Assembly: GCA_030751995.1 (NCBI GenBank)
Contig: JASMFB010000003.1
Coordinates: 1-53,297 of the forward strand
Reading direction: 5' to 3'
Source of the DNA: Candidatus Thalassarchaeaceae archaeon
GTDB lineage: Archaea; Thermoplasmatota; Poseidoniia; Poseidoniales; Thalassarchaeaceae
DNA length: 53,297 bases
Shown one piece after another: positions 26,511 through 35,117 of the stretch. Each line of letters starts with the position of its first letter. Positions within the stretch are counted from its first letter, which is position 1. The notes under the pieces are model-generated. The model was not told the origin of the DNA and searched no databases. It saw only the letters and a program-made list of their open reading frames with translations. The position numbers and the translations under genes are program-made.

Positions 26511-27001
26511 AGGTTCACAACAGAGGACATGTTCCCAGTCTCGGAGGACCCGGGATGGCCAACAATCCAGAACGCATCGTCGTTTGGCCTGGTTACTTCG
26601 ATTCAAAGACCAGCCGTCGCGCAGGTCGTCGTGTCTCTAAGGGCCGTGCAGTAACCAATCCTACTCTCGATGGCTTGGCTTATGCAGCGCGCAGTGCGGG
26701 CATTCGCAAGATGAAGAAAGAAGAGAACACCAGCCACCCCTCTCGTCCGAATGAACAGGAGGGCCGCCTATGGATCTCGATTGCAGATGCGCTCTCTGCC
26801 ACCGGAGCAAATTCCAAAGAAGGCGTTCTTCAAGCAATTGGCACAGCATGGAATAGTCAACAATCCGAGATTAAGGCCTCAGAGAAGGCGGCCAAGGTCA
26901 GTGGGCCCAAGACGGGAGACAAGCGCGGACGTAGCCAACGAAAGTCGTTCAAGGGCTCAAAAGGAACCAAACCGAGCGAACGTCGCAAGCGGCGAAAATG
27001 A
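26507..27001 (+). CDS. Signal recognition particle 19 kDa protein (start GTG 26507 or ATG 26555)
   Basis: RIVVWPGYFDSKTSRRAGRRVSKGRAVTNPTLDGLAYAARSAG; Lys/Arg-rich C-terminus. Confidence 0.85.
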   Translation: MKVHNRGHVPSLGGPGMANNPERIVVWPGYFDSKTSRRAGRRVSKGRAVTNPTLDGLAYAARSAGIRKMKKEENTSHPSRPNEQEGRLWISIADALSATGANSKEGVLQAIGTAWNSQQSEIKASEKAAKVSGPKTGDKRGRSQRKSFKGSKGTKPSERRKRRK

Positions 27002-27013
27002 GAGTGGGATTGA

Positions 27014-27373
27014 ATGACGAAAATCAATCTCAAAGAGAAACTCTCTCTGTTTTCAGACCACTGGTCTCCCAAGGTCATCGCTGAGATGAATGACTATCAG
27101 TTCAAATTGGTCAAAATCCAAGGCGATTTTGTCTGGCATCATCACGACGACACCGATGAAGTGTTCATTGTGATTGAAGGCACTATGAAGATAGAGTTTG
27201 AAAACGAGACTGTTGAACTGAATGAAGGCGACATGTATGTTGTTCCCAAGGGTGTTGAGCACAAACCCTACGCTGAAGAGGAATGCATGGTCATGCTTGT
27301 CGAACCTCGTGGTGTTGTGAATACAGGCAACACAGAAGGCGACCTCACGGCCTACAATGACGTCTGGATCTAG
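27014..27373 (+). CDS. Cupin-domain protein
   Basis: GDFVWHHHDDTDEVFIVIEGTMKIEFE...LNEGDMYVVPKGVEHKPYAEEE. Confidence 0.92.
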   Translation: MTKINLKEKLSLFSDHWSPKVIAEMNDYQFKLVKIQGDFVWHHHDDTDEVFIVIEGTMKIEFENETVELNEGDMYVVPKGVEHKPYAEEECMVMLVEPRGVVNTGNTEGDLTAYNDVWI

Positions 27374-27378
27374 ATGGA

Positions 27379-28458
27379 TTATTCGACTTCAATCTCTGGC
27401 ATGGGAACCGCCCTAATCCAACCGAAGACATCTGCTTCAACCTGTGTCTGAATCCCAGTCAAGGCGTCGTACAACTCACCTGTTACCGGCCCAACCTCGT
27501 TGTTGTGGTACATAGTGCAGATATCTCCCTGACAAATGGATCCAATCGGGCTAATCACCGCAGCAGTACCTGCGCAGAAGCACTCATCCGCCTGTAGGAC
27601 GAATTCGATTTCGACCTTCTCTTCACGGACTTCGTAACCCTTGTGTCTAGCCAATTCAATGATCGATGCCCGAGTGATTCCGGGCAAGATAGTACCTGTC
27701 AATTCGGGCGTGTATACGATTCCATCCTTGACACAGAAGAAATTGGCCGCCCCCACTTCCTCGATGTAGCGATGCTCAACCGCATCCAGATAGATGATTT
27801 CAGCAAAACCCTCCTTCTTGGCACCCTTTGAAGGCATCATTCCGGGGGCGTAATTTCCAATCGCCTTGACTCCACCTGAGCCACCTGGGCAAGCGCGATG
27901 ATACTCATCGCTCACCTTCAGAGAAATTGGATGCATTCCTCCCTTGAAGTAAGGACCCACCGGGCAGACGTAGACCATGAAAGTGTACTCGGGCGCAGGA
28001 GAAACACCGAGAATCGCCCCAGTTCCCCACAGGACTGGTCGTACGTAGAGAGCGCCCTTGCCTGTCGGGGGTACCCAGCGCGCATTTGCTGCCACGACTT
28101 TCTCAACCGCATCCAAGAACATCTCTTCAGGAATTGGTGGCATACCCAGACGCTTTGCCCCGGTGATGAGGCGAGCAGCGTTTCGCTCGGGCCTGAATAG
28201 AACAATTCCACCATTTACACTTCGTTGCGCTTTCATGCCCTCGAACAGGCCTTGACCGTAGTTCAGCACGCCAGCTGCCGGTGAGATCGTGATATCGCCA
28301 TAAGGCATCATATCACCTATTTCCCATTCCTCTCCAAGTTTGCACTTAGCCACATACATGGTATCGGTGGGCGTGAAGGAGAACGTCAGTGCATCCCAAT
28401 CAATCTGCTCCTCCATCGAAATTTCCTCCTGCTTCCCCGTATCTGGTTGAACCCTCAA
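27379..28458 (-). CDS. ilvE: Branched-chain amino acid aminotransferase (start possibly 28416)
   Basis: ISPAAGVLNYGQGLFEGMKAQR, GAILGVSPAPEYTFMVYVCPVG, VKAIGNYAPGMMPSKGAKKEGFAEIIYLDAVEHRYIEEVGAANFF. Confidence 0.93.
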   Translation of the reverse strand: MRVQPDTGKQEEISMEEQIDWDALTFSFTPTDTMYVAKCKLGEEWEIGDMMPYGDITISPAAGVLNYGQGLFEGMKAQRSVNGGIVLFRPERNAARLITGAKRLGMPPIPEEMFLDAVEKVVAANARWVPPTGKGALYVRPVLWGTGAILGVSPAPEYTFMVYVCPVGPYFKGGMHPISLKVSDEYHRACPGGSGGVKAIGNYAPGMMPSKGAKKEGFAEIIYLDAVEHRYIEEVGAANFFCVKDGIVYTPELTGTILPGITRASIIELARHKGYEVREEKVEIEFVLQADECFCAGTAAVISPIGSICQGDICTMYHNNEVGPVTGELYDALTGIQTQVEADVFGWIRAVPMPEIEVE

Positions 28459-28558
28459 CGCAAGGGGTGGTTCTCAACCATTCCGCCTGCAATTTCTCTG
28501 ACAAAAATGCGCGGGCTACACCCATAGAATTCAAAGACACCCACTGCAAACACGGTTC

Positions 28559-31066
28559 ATGTCCGCCGAAGAGGAGGCCTGCATCGTCGCGGCTTCCTAC
28601 CAGAGTTTCGGATCGAAGACCGTGGTCGAACTCTGGCTACGCGCACGCGAGGGACACTCTACCCTGCTGTTGGTTCATGGATTGCGACCATTTCTCGAGA
28701 TTGCCGTACGTGGGAGTTCAACCGATTTGCCCGATGATATCGATGAGCGGTTGGAGAAGGTTCGCAACGTGAAGGATGTAACTTTGATTCATGACCCTGT
28801 TGACAAATGGACCGACAAAGGGACCAAGCCGCATTGGAAGGTTGAGGTACGCCAGCCCTACAACGTCCCCAAAATTCGTGAGACATTGAGGGGTTATGAT
28901 TGGAAAGTTTCCAGTGCAGACATCATCTTCCCCCAGCGCTTGTTGTTGGAACTCGATTTGGGCCCCCACATAGCATGGAAAGGTGAATTGCTTCCTAGCG
29001 ACGGTGATGCGATTCAGGACGCGGGTGGCCGCGGTCTGTATCCTACCAATCGGGTGGCACGCTGTAATATCGAGGATCTACGTTCCATCGACGCATTCGC
29101 GGCCCCACTCATCACATTCTCATTCGACCTAGAGACTAGCATCGAATCGGGGCACATACTGTGTGCAGCTGCGGTAATTCAACAGAATGGAAAGAGTGAG
29201 ACACACACCTTCAGGGGTGATGAGCGAAAGATGTTGGAGGACCTAACCCGTCTGGTTCGGGACAGTGACCCAGATATCATTACGGGATACAACATCGACA
29301 ATTTCGATTTACCCAAAATCAAGGAACGAATGGAAGAACTTGAGGATGGCAACGACAAGTTGTCCCGCGCAATCCTTGCAGGATGGGGACGTGTTCCAGT
29401 CACAGAAGAGGCCTGCAAGGGCGGTAGGCGCGGAGCCCCAATCATACCAAATCGTCAACAGAATCGAAAATGGACTCTGACCGGTCGTTGTGTGATGGAT
29501 GCTTGGTGGGAGGCGCGCATGACGTTGCGCCCCAAACGTGAGACCCTCAAGTTCGTCTCGGAACTGTTGTTCCCTGACCGTGAGGAATTGCGCAAGATGG
29601 ATGTCGACTCTAGCCGCATGGATGAGGAATGGGCTGCTCGCCCAGATGTCGTTCTCGAGTACTGTGCACAGGACGCTCTGTTGCCCATTGAGATTCTTGA
29701 TGCCATTTCTGCGACCGCACGCAAGGAGGCACTGGCCGCAGTCGGCAAGGTGCCGTTAGAGACTGCAATCATAGGTACCACAAGTCAGTGGGTGGACAGT
29801 TTGGTCATACGCTTAGCCGATCGGGAAAATATCGCCGTGCCGATGACACGTCGTGGTGGCAAGTCCGATGCCATCACCGGAGGTTACGTGCATGAAGTCA
29901 AAGGTGGCCGTGAAGAATGGATTGCCATTCTCGATTTCAAATCGATGTACCCCTCAATAATGATCTCAAACAACATCTGCTATACTACCCGCGTTGACAA
30001 TGACTACACATCTACCGAAGTACACCAATCTCCAAGTGGAACGAAATTCCTGAAAAAAGAGATTCGCGAAGGACTTGTACCCCGATTGCTTGAGGATTTG
30101 ATGGGACAACGCGACCATCACAAGGCGATGATGAAGGGTGCGACTGATGATTCCAAACGTCTATTCCACGATCAGATGCAATTTGCCGTGAAGATTCTGA
30201 TGAACACCTTCTACGGTGTATTCGCCTCTGCATTCTACAGATTCACACACCAAGATATTGGTTCAGCCATCACGGCATGGGCACGTTCCAATATCAAGAA
30301 AATCATCAGCGATTTAGAAGAAGAAGGCCACCCAGTGGTCTATTCAGATACAGATTCTATATTCGTATCGTCACCAGAAGAAGGGAAGGAGGCGCTGGTT
30401 AATTTCGGTCATGAACTGGCTAACCGATTCACCAAGGAGGGCGCTGAACTAGAATTTGAGAAAGGCCTCTCTGTATTCTTCAGTCACGGTGCAAAGAAGC
30501 GCTATGTCGGTCGTGTAGTCTGGCCAGAGGAAGATCTACTCATTCGTGGATACGAAGTCAGACGGACCGACTCCTTTGATTTGCTGAACAAGACGATGAT
30601 GGGTACCTTTGAGCGAATTCTAGACGGCGATGAAGAAGGAGCCTACCAGCATGTCATCAGTCTGATTCGTTCAGTGAAGGCCGGCGAGGCCGATGTGGCC
30701 GATCTCATTCTCAGCCGTTCCTGCAAGGGCAAAGTCCTCAAGGATGGTACTGTTGATTTCTCTGTGTATTCCAATCCCGATGGATTACCTTACGTTCAGG
30801 CCGCAAAGAAACGAATCGCCCGTGGATTGCCCTTTACACCTGGAATGAAGGTCAGTTACATTGTCACGGCTGCAAAGGGTGTTGATGGCCGTCAAACAGT
30901 CGAACCATGGTTGGTCGCAGAGACTGGCGATGCTCCACCTGTTCCTGATTGGTCATTCTACGCTGAACGACTTGCTCGAGCCATGGGTCGCATCACAGAA
31001 GTGTACGGTTGGAGTAAGAAGGATTTACTCCTCGGAAGTCGCCAACAGACCTTCGATTTCTTCTGA
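28559..31066 (+). CDS. polB: Family B DNA polymerase
   Basis: Exo FSFDLETS and DIITGYNIDNFDLP; Pol motifs DFKSMYPSIM, KILMNTFYGVFAS, YSDTDSIFV. Confidence 0.95.
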   Translation: MSAEEEACIVAASYQSFGSKTVVELWLRAREGHSTLLLVHGLRPFLEIAVRGSSTDLPDDIDERLEKVRNVKDVTLIHDPVDKWTDKGTKPHWKVEVRQPYNVPKIRETLRGYDWKVSSADIIFPQRLLLELDLGPHIAWKGELLPSDGDAIQDAGGRGLYPTNRVARCNIEDLRSIDAFAAPLITFSFDLETSIESGHILCAAAVIQQNGKSETHTFRGDERKMLEDLTRLVRDSDPDIITGYNIDNFDLPKIKERMEELEDGNDKLSRAILAGWGRVPVTEEACKGGRRGAPIIPNRQQNRKWTLTGRCVMDAWWEARMTLRPKRETLKFVSELLFPDREELRKMDVDSSRMDEEWAARPDVVLEYCAQDALLPIEILDAISATARKEALAAVGKVPLETAIIGTTSQWVDSLVIRLADRENIAVPMTRRGGKSDAITGGYVHEVKGGREEWIAILDFKSMYPSIMISNNICYTTRVDNDYTSTEVHQSPSGTKFLKKEIREGLVPRLLEDLMGQRDHHKAMMKGATDDSKRLFHDQMQFAVKILMNTFYGVFASAFYRFTHQDIGSAITAWARSNIKKIISDLEEEGHPVVYSDTDSIFVSSPEEGKEALVNFGHELANRFTKEGAELEFEKGLSVFFSHGAKKRYVGRVVWPEEDLLIRGYEVRRTDSFDLLNKTMMGTFERILDGDEEGAYQHVISLIRSVKAGEADVADLILSRSCKGKVLKDGTVDFSVYSNPDGLPYVQAAKKRIARGLPFTPGMKVSYIVTAAKGVDGRQTVEPWLVAETGDAPPVPDWSFYAERLARAMGRITEVYGWSKKDLLLGSRQQTFDFF

Positions 31067-31079
31067 CGCCGTAGGCGTC
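31065..31079 (+). terminator. Hairpin GACGCC-GTA-GGCGTC overlapping the polB stop
   Basis: Perfect 6-bp stem around GTA. Confidence 0.4.
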
Positions 31080-31100
31080 CATCTTAGCGAATGGTTGATG

Positions 31101-32306
31101 ATGGACGAACGCCCCCTTCCATCCATGCGACGCGCCACCGTGCTGCTGGTCACGACTCTTTTCATGGCCACTGCGCTGGCAGGATGTCTTGAAACATTCT
31201 CAAGTGATGCGCCTCCCACGGTTTCGATGTCAGTTTCACCTTCGGGCACTGTCAAAGTAGGTGACAACGTCAATTTCGATGCGACGGGCTCTTCTGACCC
31301 AGATGGCGACCCACTTTCCTTCAATTGGCAATTCGGCGATGGTGATACAGCCAGTGGCATGAGCGCCAACCACGTCTACACATCTCAGGGCACGTTCAAG
31401 GCTAAACTCTGTGTCAGTTCGACGGACTTCGAGATTTGCGAAGAGAAAAACGTTGTTGTCGCTCCAGCCGATGCAGCACTCCCTACAGCATCGATTGACC
31501 ATTACAAAGACGATGACTGCACTGGAGAAGACCCACCTGCTGGTACTCTGATTCTTGCTTGGATTTGTGAAGAGGAGATGGATACCAGCGATGATGTGGT
31601 CGACACGACCACCACCATTCAGTTGGATGGCTCAGAATCCTCAGCCGGTGATTCCAGTTCATATCTCACTGATTACGAATGGGATCTCGACATCAATGAC
31701 GACAGTGATGGCGATGGAGACATGGCCAACGACGTCGATAAGACCGGTGAGAATGCAGAGTGGACCAACGTCTGGCCAGGCGAATACGAGATTCGGTTGA
31801 CTGTCACAGACAACCAAGGATTCACTGACACCATGGATATGGATGTCTTCGTCAATTATCGTGGCGCTTGGGCAGAATTCACTATTGATTCAAATGGCTC
31901 ATCTGGTTCAGGAATAGCCTCTTTCGAATATCCAGTGACCTACAATCAGGATACAGGTAATACAATCCGCTATGTCAAGATTCAATTCACCTATCCAAAA
32001 TTAGACGATGATTGGCCTGCAGGAACATGTTCGGAACAAACAGGCTGTTCCAACAAACTCGATGCCTACGTGTACAACGGTTCCGATTCAGATTCAGATA
32101 CCGAAGAAGTCGCGAATACGACCTACCTTGATGATGAACAGAGAACTGCAGGCAATTGCGATGATGAGGATCGCTGTGTAGAACTTCGATTGAGTACTCA
32201 GCACTTCCGCAATTACCTCGATGGCAGTTGGCGAGTCGATTTGACCAATGAGAAGGCGCATGATACGACGGTCAAGTCGTTCGTCATCAGTTTAGAGTAC
32301 AAATAA
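31101..32306 (+). CDS. PKD-domain lipoprotein
   Basis: Lipobox-like LFMATALAGCLE; PKD signature VNFDATGSSDPDGDPLSFNWQFGDGDTASG...HVYTSQGTF. Confidence 0.8.
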   Translation: MDERPLPSMRRATVLLVTTLFMATALAGCLETFSSDAPPTVSMSVSPSGTVKVGDNVNFDATGSSDPDGDPLSFNWQFGDGDTASGMSANHVYTSQGTFKAKLCVSSTDFEICEEKNVVVAPADAALPTASIDHYKDDDCTGEDPPAGTLILAWICEEEMDTSDDVVDTTTTIQLDGSESSAGDSSSYLTDYEWDLDINDDSDGDGDMANDVDKTGENAEWTNVWPGEYEIRLTVTDNQGFTDTMDMDVFVNYRGAWAEFTIDSNGSSGSGIASFEYPVTYNQDTGNTIRYVKIQFTYPKLDDDWPAGTCSEQTGCSNKLDAYVYNGSDSDSDTEEVANTTYLDDEQRTAGNCDDEDRCVELRLSTQHFRNYLDGSWRVDLTNEKAHDTTVKSFVISLEYK

Positions 32307-32381
32307 TGCCAATTCAACATTCATTTTGCTACTCAGTGCAACATTTGATGGCCTCTTTGAGAATCTCTCAGCCTACCCTAC

Positions 32382-32407
32382 CTTGAAATAGGGGAGTTGG
32401 GTCGGCG
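32382..32407 (+). promoter_or_regulatory. Putative promoter element CTTGAAATA-N8-GGGTCGGCG upstream of tuf
   Basis: Both blocks identical to the secG upstream element at the same spacing. Confidence 0.5.
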
Positions 32408-32430
32408 GGCCTGCACATTGAGGTGATATT

Positions 32431-33720
32431 ATGAGTTCACAATGGGAAGATAAGAAGAAGCCGCACTTGAACATCGTTTTCGTAGGGCACGTTGACCACG
32501 GAAAGTCGACCACTGTTGGTCGCCTTCTTTTGGACACAGGCCACATCGAAGAACACGTGATCGAGAAGAACGAGAAGCTAGCAGCAGAGATGGGTAAGGC
32601 CGGATTCGGTCTCGCTTACGTCATGGACGGTCTGAAGGAGGAGCGCGAGCGTGGAATCACAATCGACGTTGCTCACAAGGAATTGTTCACGCCAAACTAC
32701 TACTTCACAATCATCGACGCACCTGGTCACCGTGACTTCGTGAAGAATATGATTACCGGAACCAGTCAAGCTGACGCCGCAGTTCTCTGCGTAGCAGCAA
32801 ACGACGGTGTTAGCGCACAAACCAAGGAACACGCGTTCCTTGCTAAGGTGCTCGGTGTGAAAGAACTGATTGTCAACATCAACAAGATGGATATCTCTGG
32901 TGTCGATTATTCTGAATCACGATACAATGAAGTCGTTGAAGAAATCACAGGGCTACTCAAGATGTCTGGCTTCAACCCAGCTGACGTACCGATGGTTCCT
33001 TGTTCGTCTTTCAACGGTGAAAACCTGTACAACAAGAGCGACAACATGGGCTGGTACAAAGGTCCAACGCTTTTCGAGTGCATTGACGGTATTCAGATGC
33101 CACCCAAGCCCACCGACCGCCCTCTACGACTTCCAATTCAGGATGTCTACAAGATTAGCGGAATTGGTACAGTGCCAGTTGGCAAGATCGAAACCGGTAT
33201 TCTCAACGCTGGCAAGACAGTTATCTTCAACCCCAGCCAACAATCGGCTGAGGTAAAGAGCATCGAGATGCACCACACGATGGTCGACAAGGCAGAGCCT
33301 GGCGACAACGTTGGATTCAACGTCCGCGGTCTATCCGCACAGGACATCCGCCGTGGTGACATTGCAGGATACTCAAACAACGAGCCAATGTTCGTTCGAC
33401 ACGACGAGACCTTCGTGGGTCAAATCCAGTTGATGGACATCCCCAAGGCTGTTGCAGCGGGTTACACTCCTGTATTCCACGCGCACACGGCTCAGGTTGC
33501 AGTTCGCTTCGTCGAACTCTTGGAGAAGACCTCCAAGGGTCAGAAGGAAGCCAACCCGGCATTCCTTGTGACTGGCGACGCTTGCCTGATTCGGTTCCAG
33601 CCAACCAAGCCGATGGCAATCGAGCAGATGGACGCTTTCCCCGAACTTTGCCGCTTCGCAATCCGCGATATGGGCAAGACGGTTGCAGCAGGCGTTTGCA
33701 TGAAGATTGAGAAGAAGTGA
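32431..33720 (+). CDS. tuf: Translation elongation factor 1-alpha
   Basis: [55 protein letters not shown]. Confidence 0.97.
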   Translation: MSSQWEDKKKPHLNIVFVGHVDHGKSTTVGRLLLDTGHIEEHVIEKNEKLAAEMGKAGFGLAYVMDGLKEERERGITIDVAHKELFTPNYYFTIIDAPGHRDFVKNMITGTSQADAAVLCVAANDGVSAQTKEHAFLAKVLGVKELIVNINKMDISGVDYSESRYNEVVEEITGLLKMSGFNPADVPMVPCSSFNGENLYNKSDNMGWYKGPTLFECIDGIQMPPKPTDRPLRLPIQDVYKISGIGTVPVGKIETGILNAGKTVIFNPSQQSAEVKSIEMHHTMVDKAEPGDNVGFNVRGLSAQDIRRGDIAGYSNNEPMFVRHDETFVGQIQLMDIPKAVAAGYTPVFHAHTAQVAVRFVELLEKTSKGQKEANPAFLVTGDACLIRFQPTKPMAIEQMDAFPELCRFAIRDMGKTVAAGVCMKIEKK

Positions 33721-33759
33721 GAAACCCACTGATTCAAACCATCGGACAAGGGATGTATC

Positions 33760-34089
33760 ATGCCAACGGTTACCACTATCAAATTGACTGGTGAGAACCA
33801 CGTGGACATAGACGAAGTCTGTACACACATTCGCAGCATTAGCGAACAGACCGGTGTGAAACTTCGAGGACCTATCCCGCTACCGACTCGACGCTTGATC
33901 GTCCCATGCCGCAAGGCACCCGACGGCGAAGGCAGCGAAACTTGGGATCATTGGGAGATGCGAATACACAAGCGACTCTTGGAATTGGTCATTGGAAAGA
34001 CCACAGATGAGAGTGCACTTCGACAAGTGATGCGTATTCCTATTCCGGACACAGTGACCATCGAACTCAGTCTACGTACCGTCGCTTGA
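33760..34089 (+). CDS. rps10: Ribosomal protein S10
   Basis: IRSISEQTGVKLRGPIPLPTRRLIVPCRKAPDGEGSETWDHWEMRIHKRLLEL. Confidence 0.92.
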   Translation: MPTVTTIKLTGENHVDIDEVCTHIRSISEQTGVKLRGPIPLPTRRLIVPCRKAPDGEGSETWDHWEMRIHKRLLELVIGKTTDESALRQVMRIPIPDTVTIELSLRTVA

Positions 34090-34095
34090 AACCCT

Positions 34096-35022
34096 TCATT
34101 CTAGGGTCACAGCTTCTGCCCAACCAGCTGCGATGAGAGTCTCAGCCATCAGTGTGACACAGTTGAATGAATCTCCTTCAAGAAGCTCGATTTCTTCTCC
34201 TGATTCATCGAGAATTGGTTCAGGCATATCTTTGAGAATTCGGAGTCGCATCATCGTACCCACTGCGGTTGAATCACCTGATTCATTTTCGTCGGAGGAT
34301 TCATCGCCCCCACCCGTTTCTGAAATCTCTGGATATTCTTCCATCATTGAGATTCTATCCTCTTCGTCAACATCAGGATCCTCCCACTCTTCTTCGGGAT
34401 TCGAAACTTCGATTGGAGGTGGTGGTTGTTCGGTCAATCCTCCTTCGACGAATTCATCCAGTTGTGCATTCCCTGATGGAGTGGTGGGAGTTGGTGTAAT
34501 CGTTGTTTCAAGTACCCCTTCTTGCAATCCTCTCCATGAAACATTTCGTTTGTATTGTTCAATGAGTTCAGATACACCTGAATGGAAGGCACGTTCCGCA
34601 CCATCTTGCCGTTGCCAATCAACTGGCACCATATTCTGACTCGATTCTGCAGCTGCATCTCCGAAGGGTGTACTGGCTAGATTTGCTAGTGCAGCATGAT
34701 TGACAAATGCGGTCAATCGATGCCTGGTTAAATCGGCAACCGCTCTTCGCAGATTTGCTTGACGACGTGACAATGTTTGAGCTCGGGCAGAAAACCCTTC
34801 CAATCGATTGGTTTCAGCCAATTCCATTTCGATTGATTGAAGCAATTGCGAACAGATATTCCAGAAATCGGGCCGAGGCAAATCTACAGGTAGGGCGTGT
34901 TTTGCTTGTTTTCTCAGCAGTGCATGAAGTTGAGCTTCAACAGCTGCAAGTTGAGGTCCCTGTAGTGCTTCTTGCTCAACCATATCCCCACCGCGAACTG
35001 CATCTCCTCCGTGCCGGTACAT
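34096..35022 (-). CDS. Probable GINS complex subunit (Gins51/Gins15-like)
   Basis: N-terminal helical LPRPDFWNICSQLLQSIEMEL...RRQANLRRAVADLTRHRLTAFVNHA; C-terminal MMRLRILKDMPEPILDESGEEIELLEGDSFNCVTLMAETLIAAGWAEAV resembles the GINS B-domain; acidic linker between. Confidence 0.6.
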   Translation of the reverse strand: MYRHGGDAVRGGDMVEQEALQGPQLAAVEAQLHALLRKQAKHALPVDLPRPDFWNICSQLLQSIEMELAETNRLEGFSARAQTLSRRQANLRRAVADLTRHRLTAFVNHAALANLASTPFGDAAAESSQNMVPVDWQRQDGAERAFHSGVSELIEQYKRNVSWRGLQEGVLETTITPTPTTPSGNAQLDEFVEGGLTEQPPPPIEVSNPEEEWEDPDVDEEDRISMMEEYPEISETGGGDESSDENESGDSTAVGTMMRLRILKDMPEPILDESGEEIELLEGDSFNCVTLMAETLIAAGWAEAVTLE

Positions 35023-35117
35023 GAACCATTCACTTCATCAGCGCCCGTAGGGCGCTCTACTCAGTCATCCGTCGTGTTCAAACCCACAGCCGAGGGTGGA
35101 CACCCTGAGGTGAGACC

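Noticed and set aside
28559-31066. Possible intein in the family B polymerase
   Set aside because: The conserved Pol motifs are contiguous and the protein is ordinary length; no intein Cys/His-Asn boundary motifs seen.
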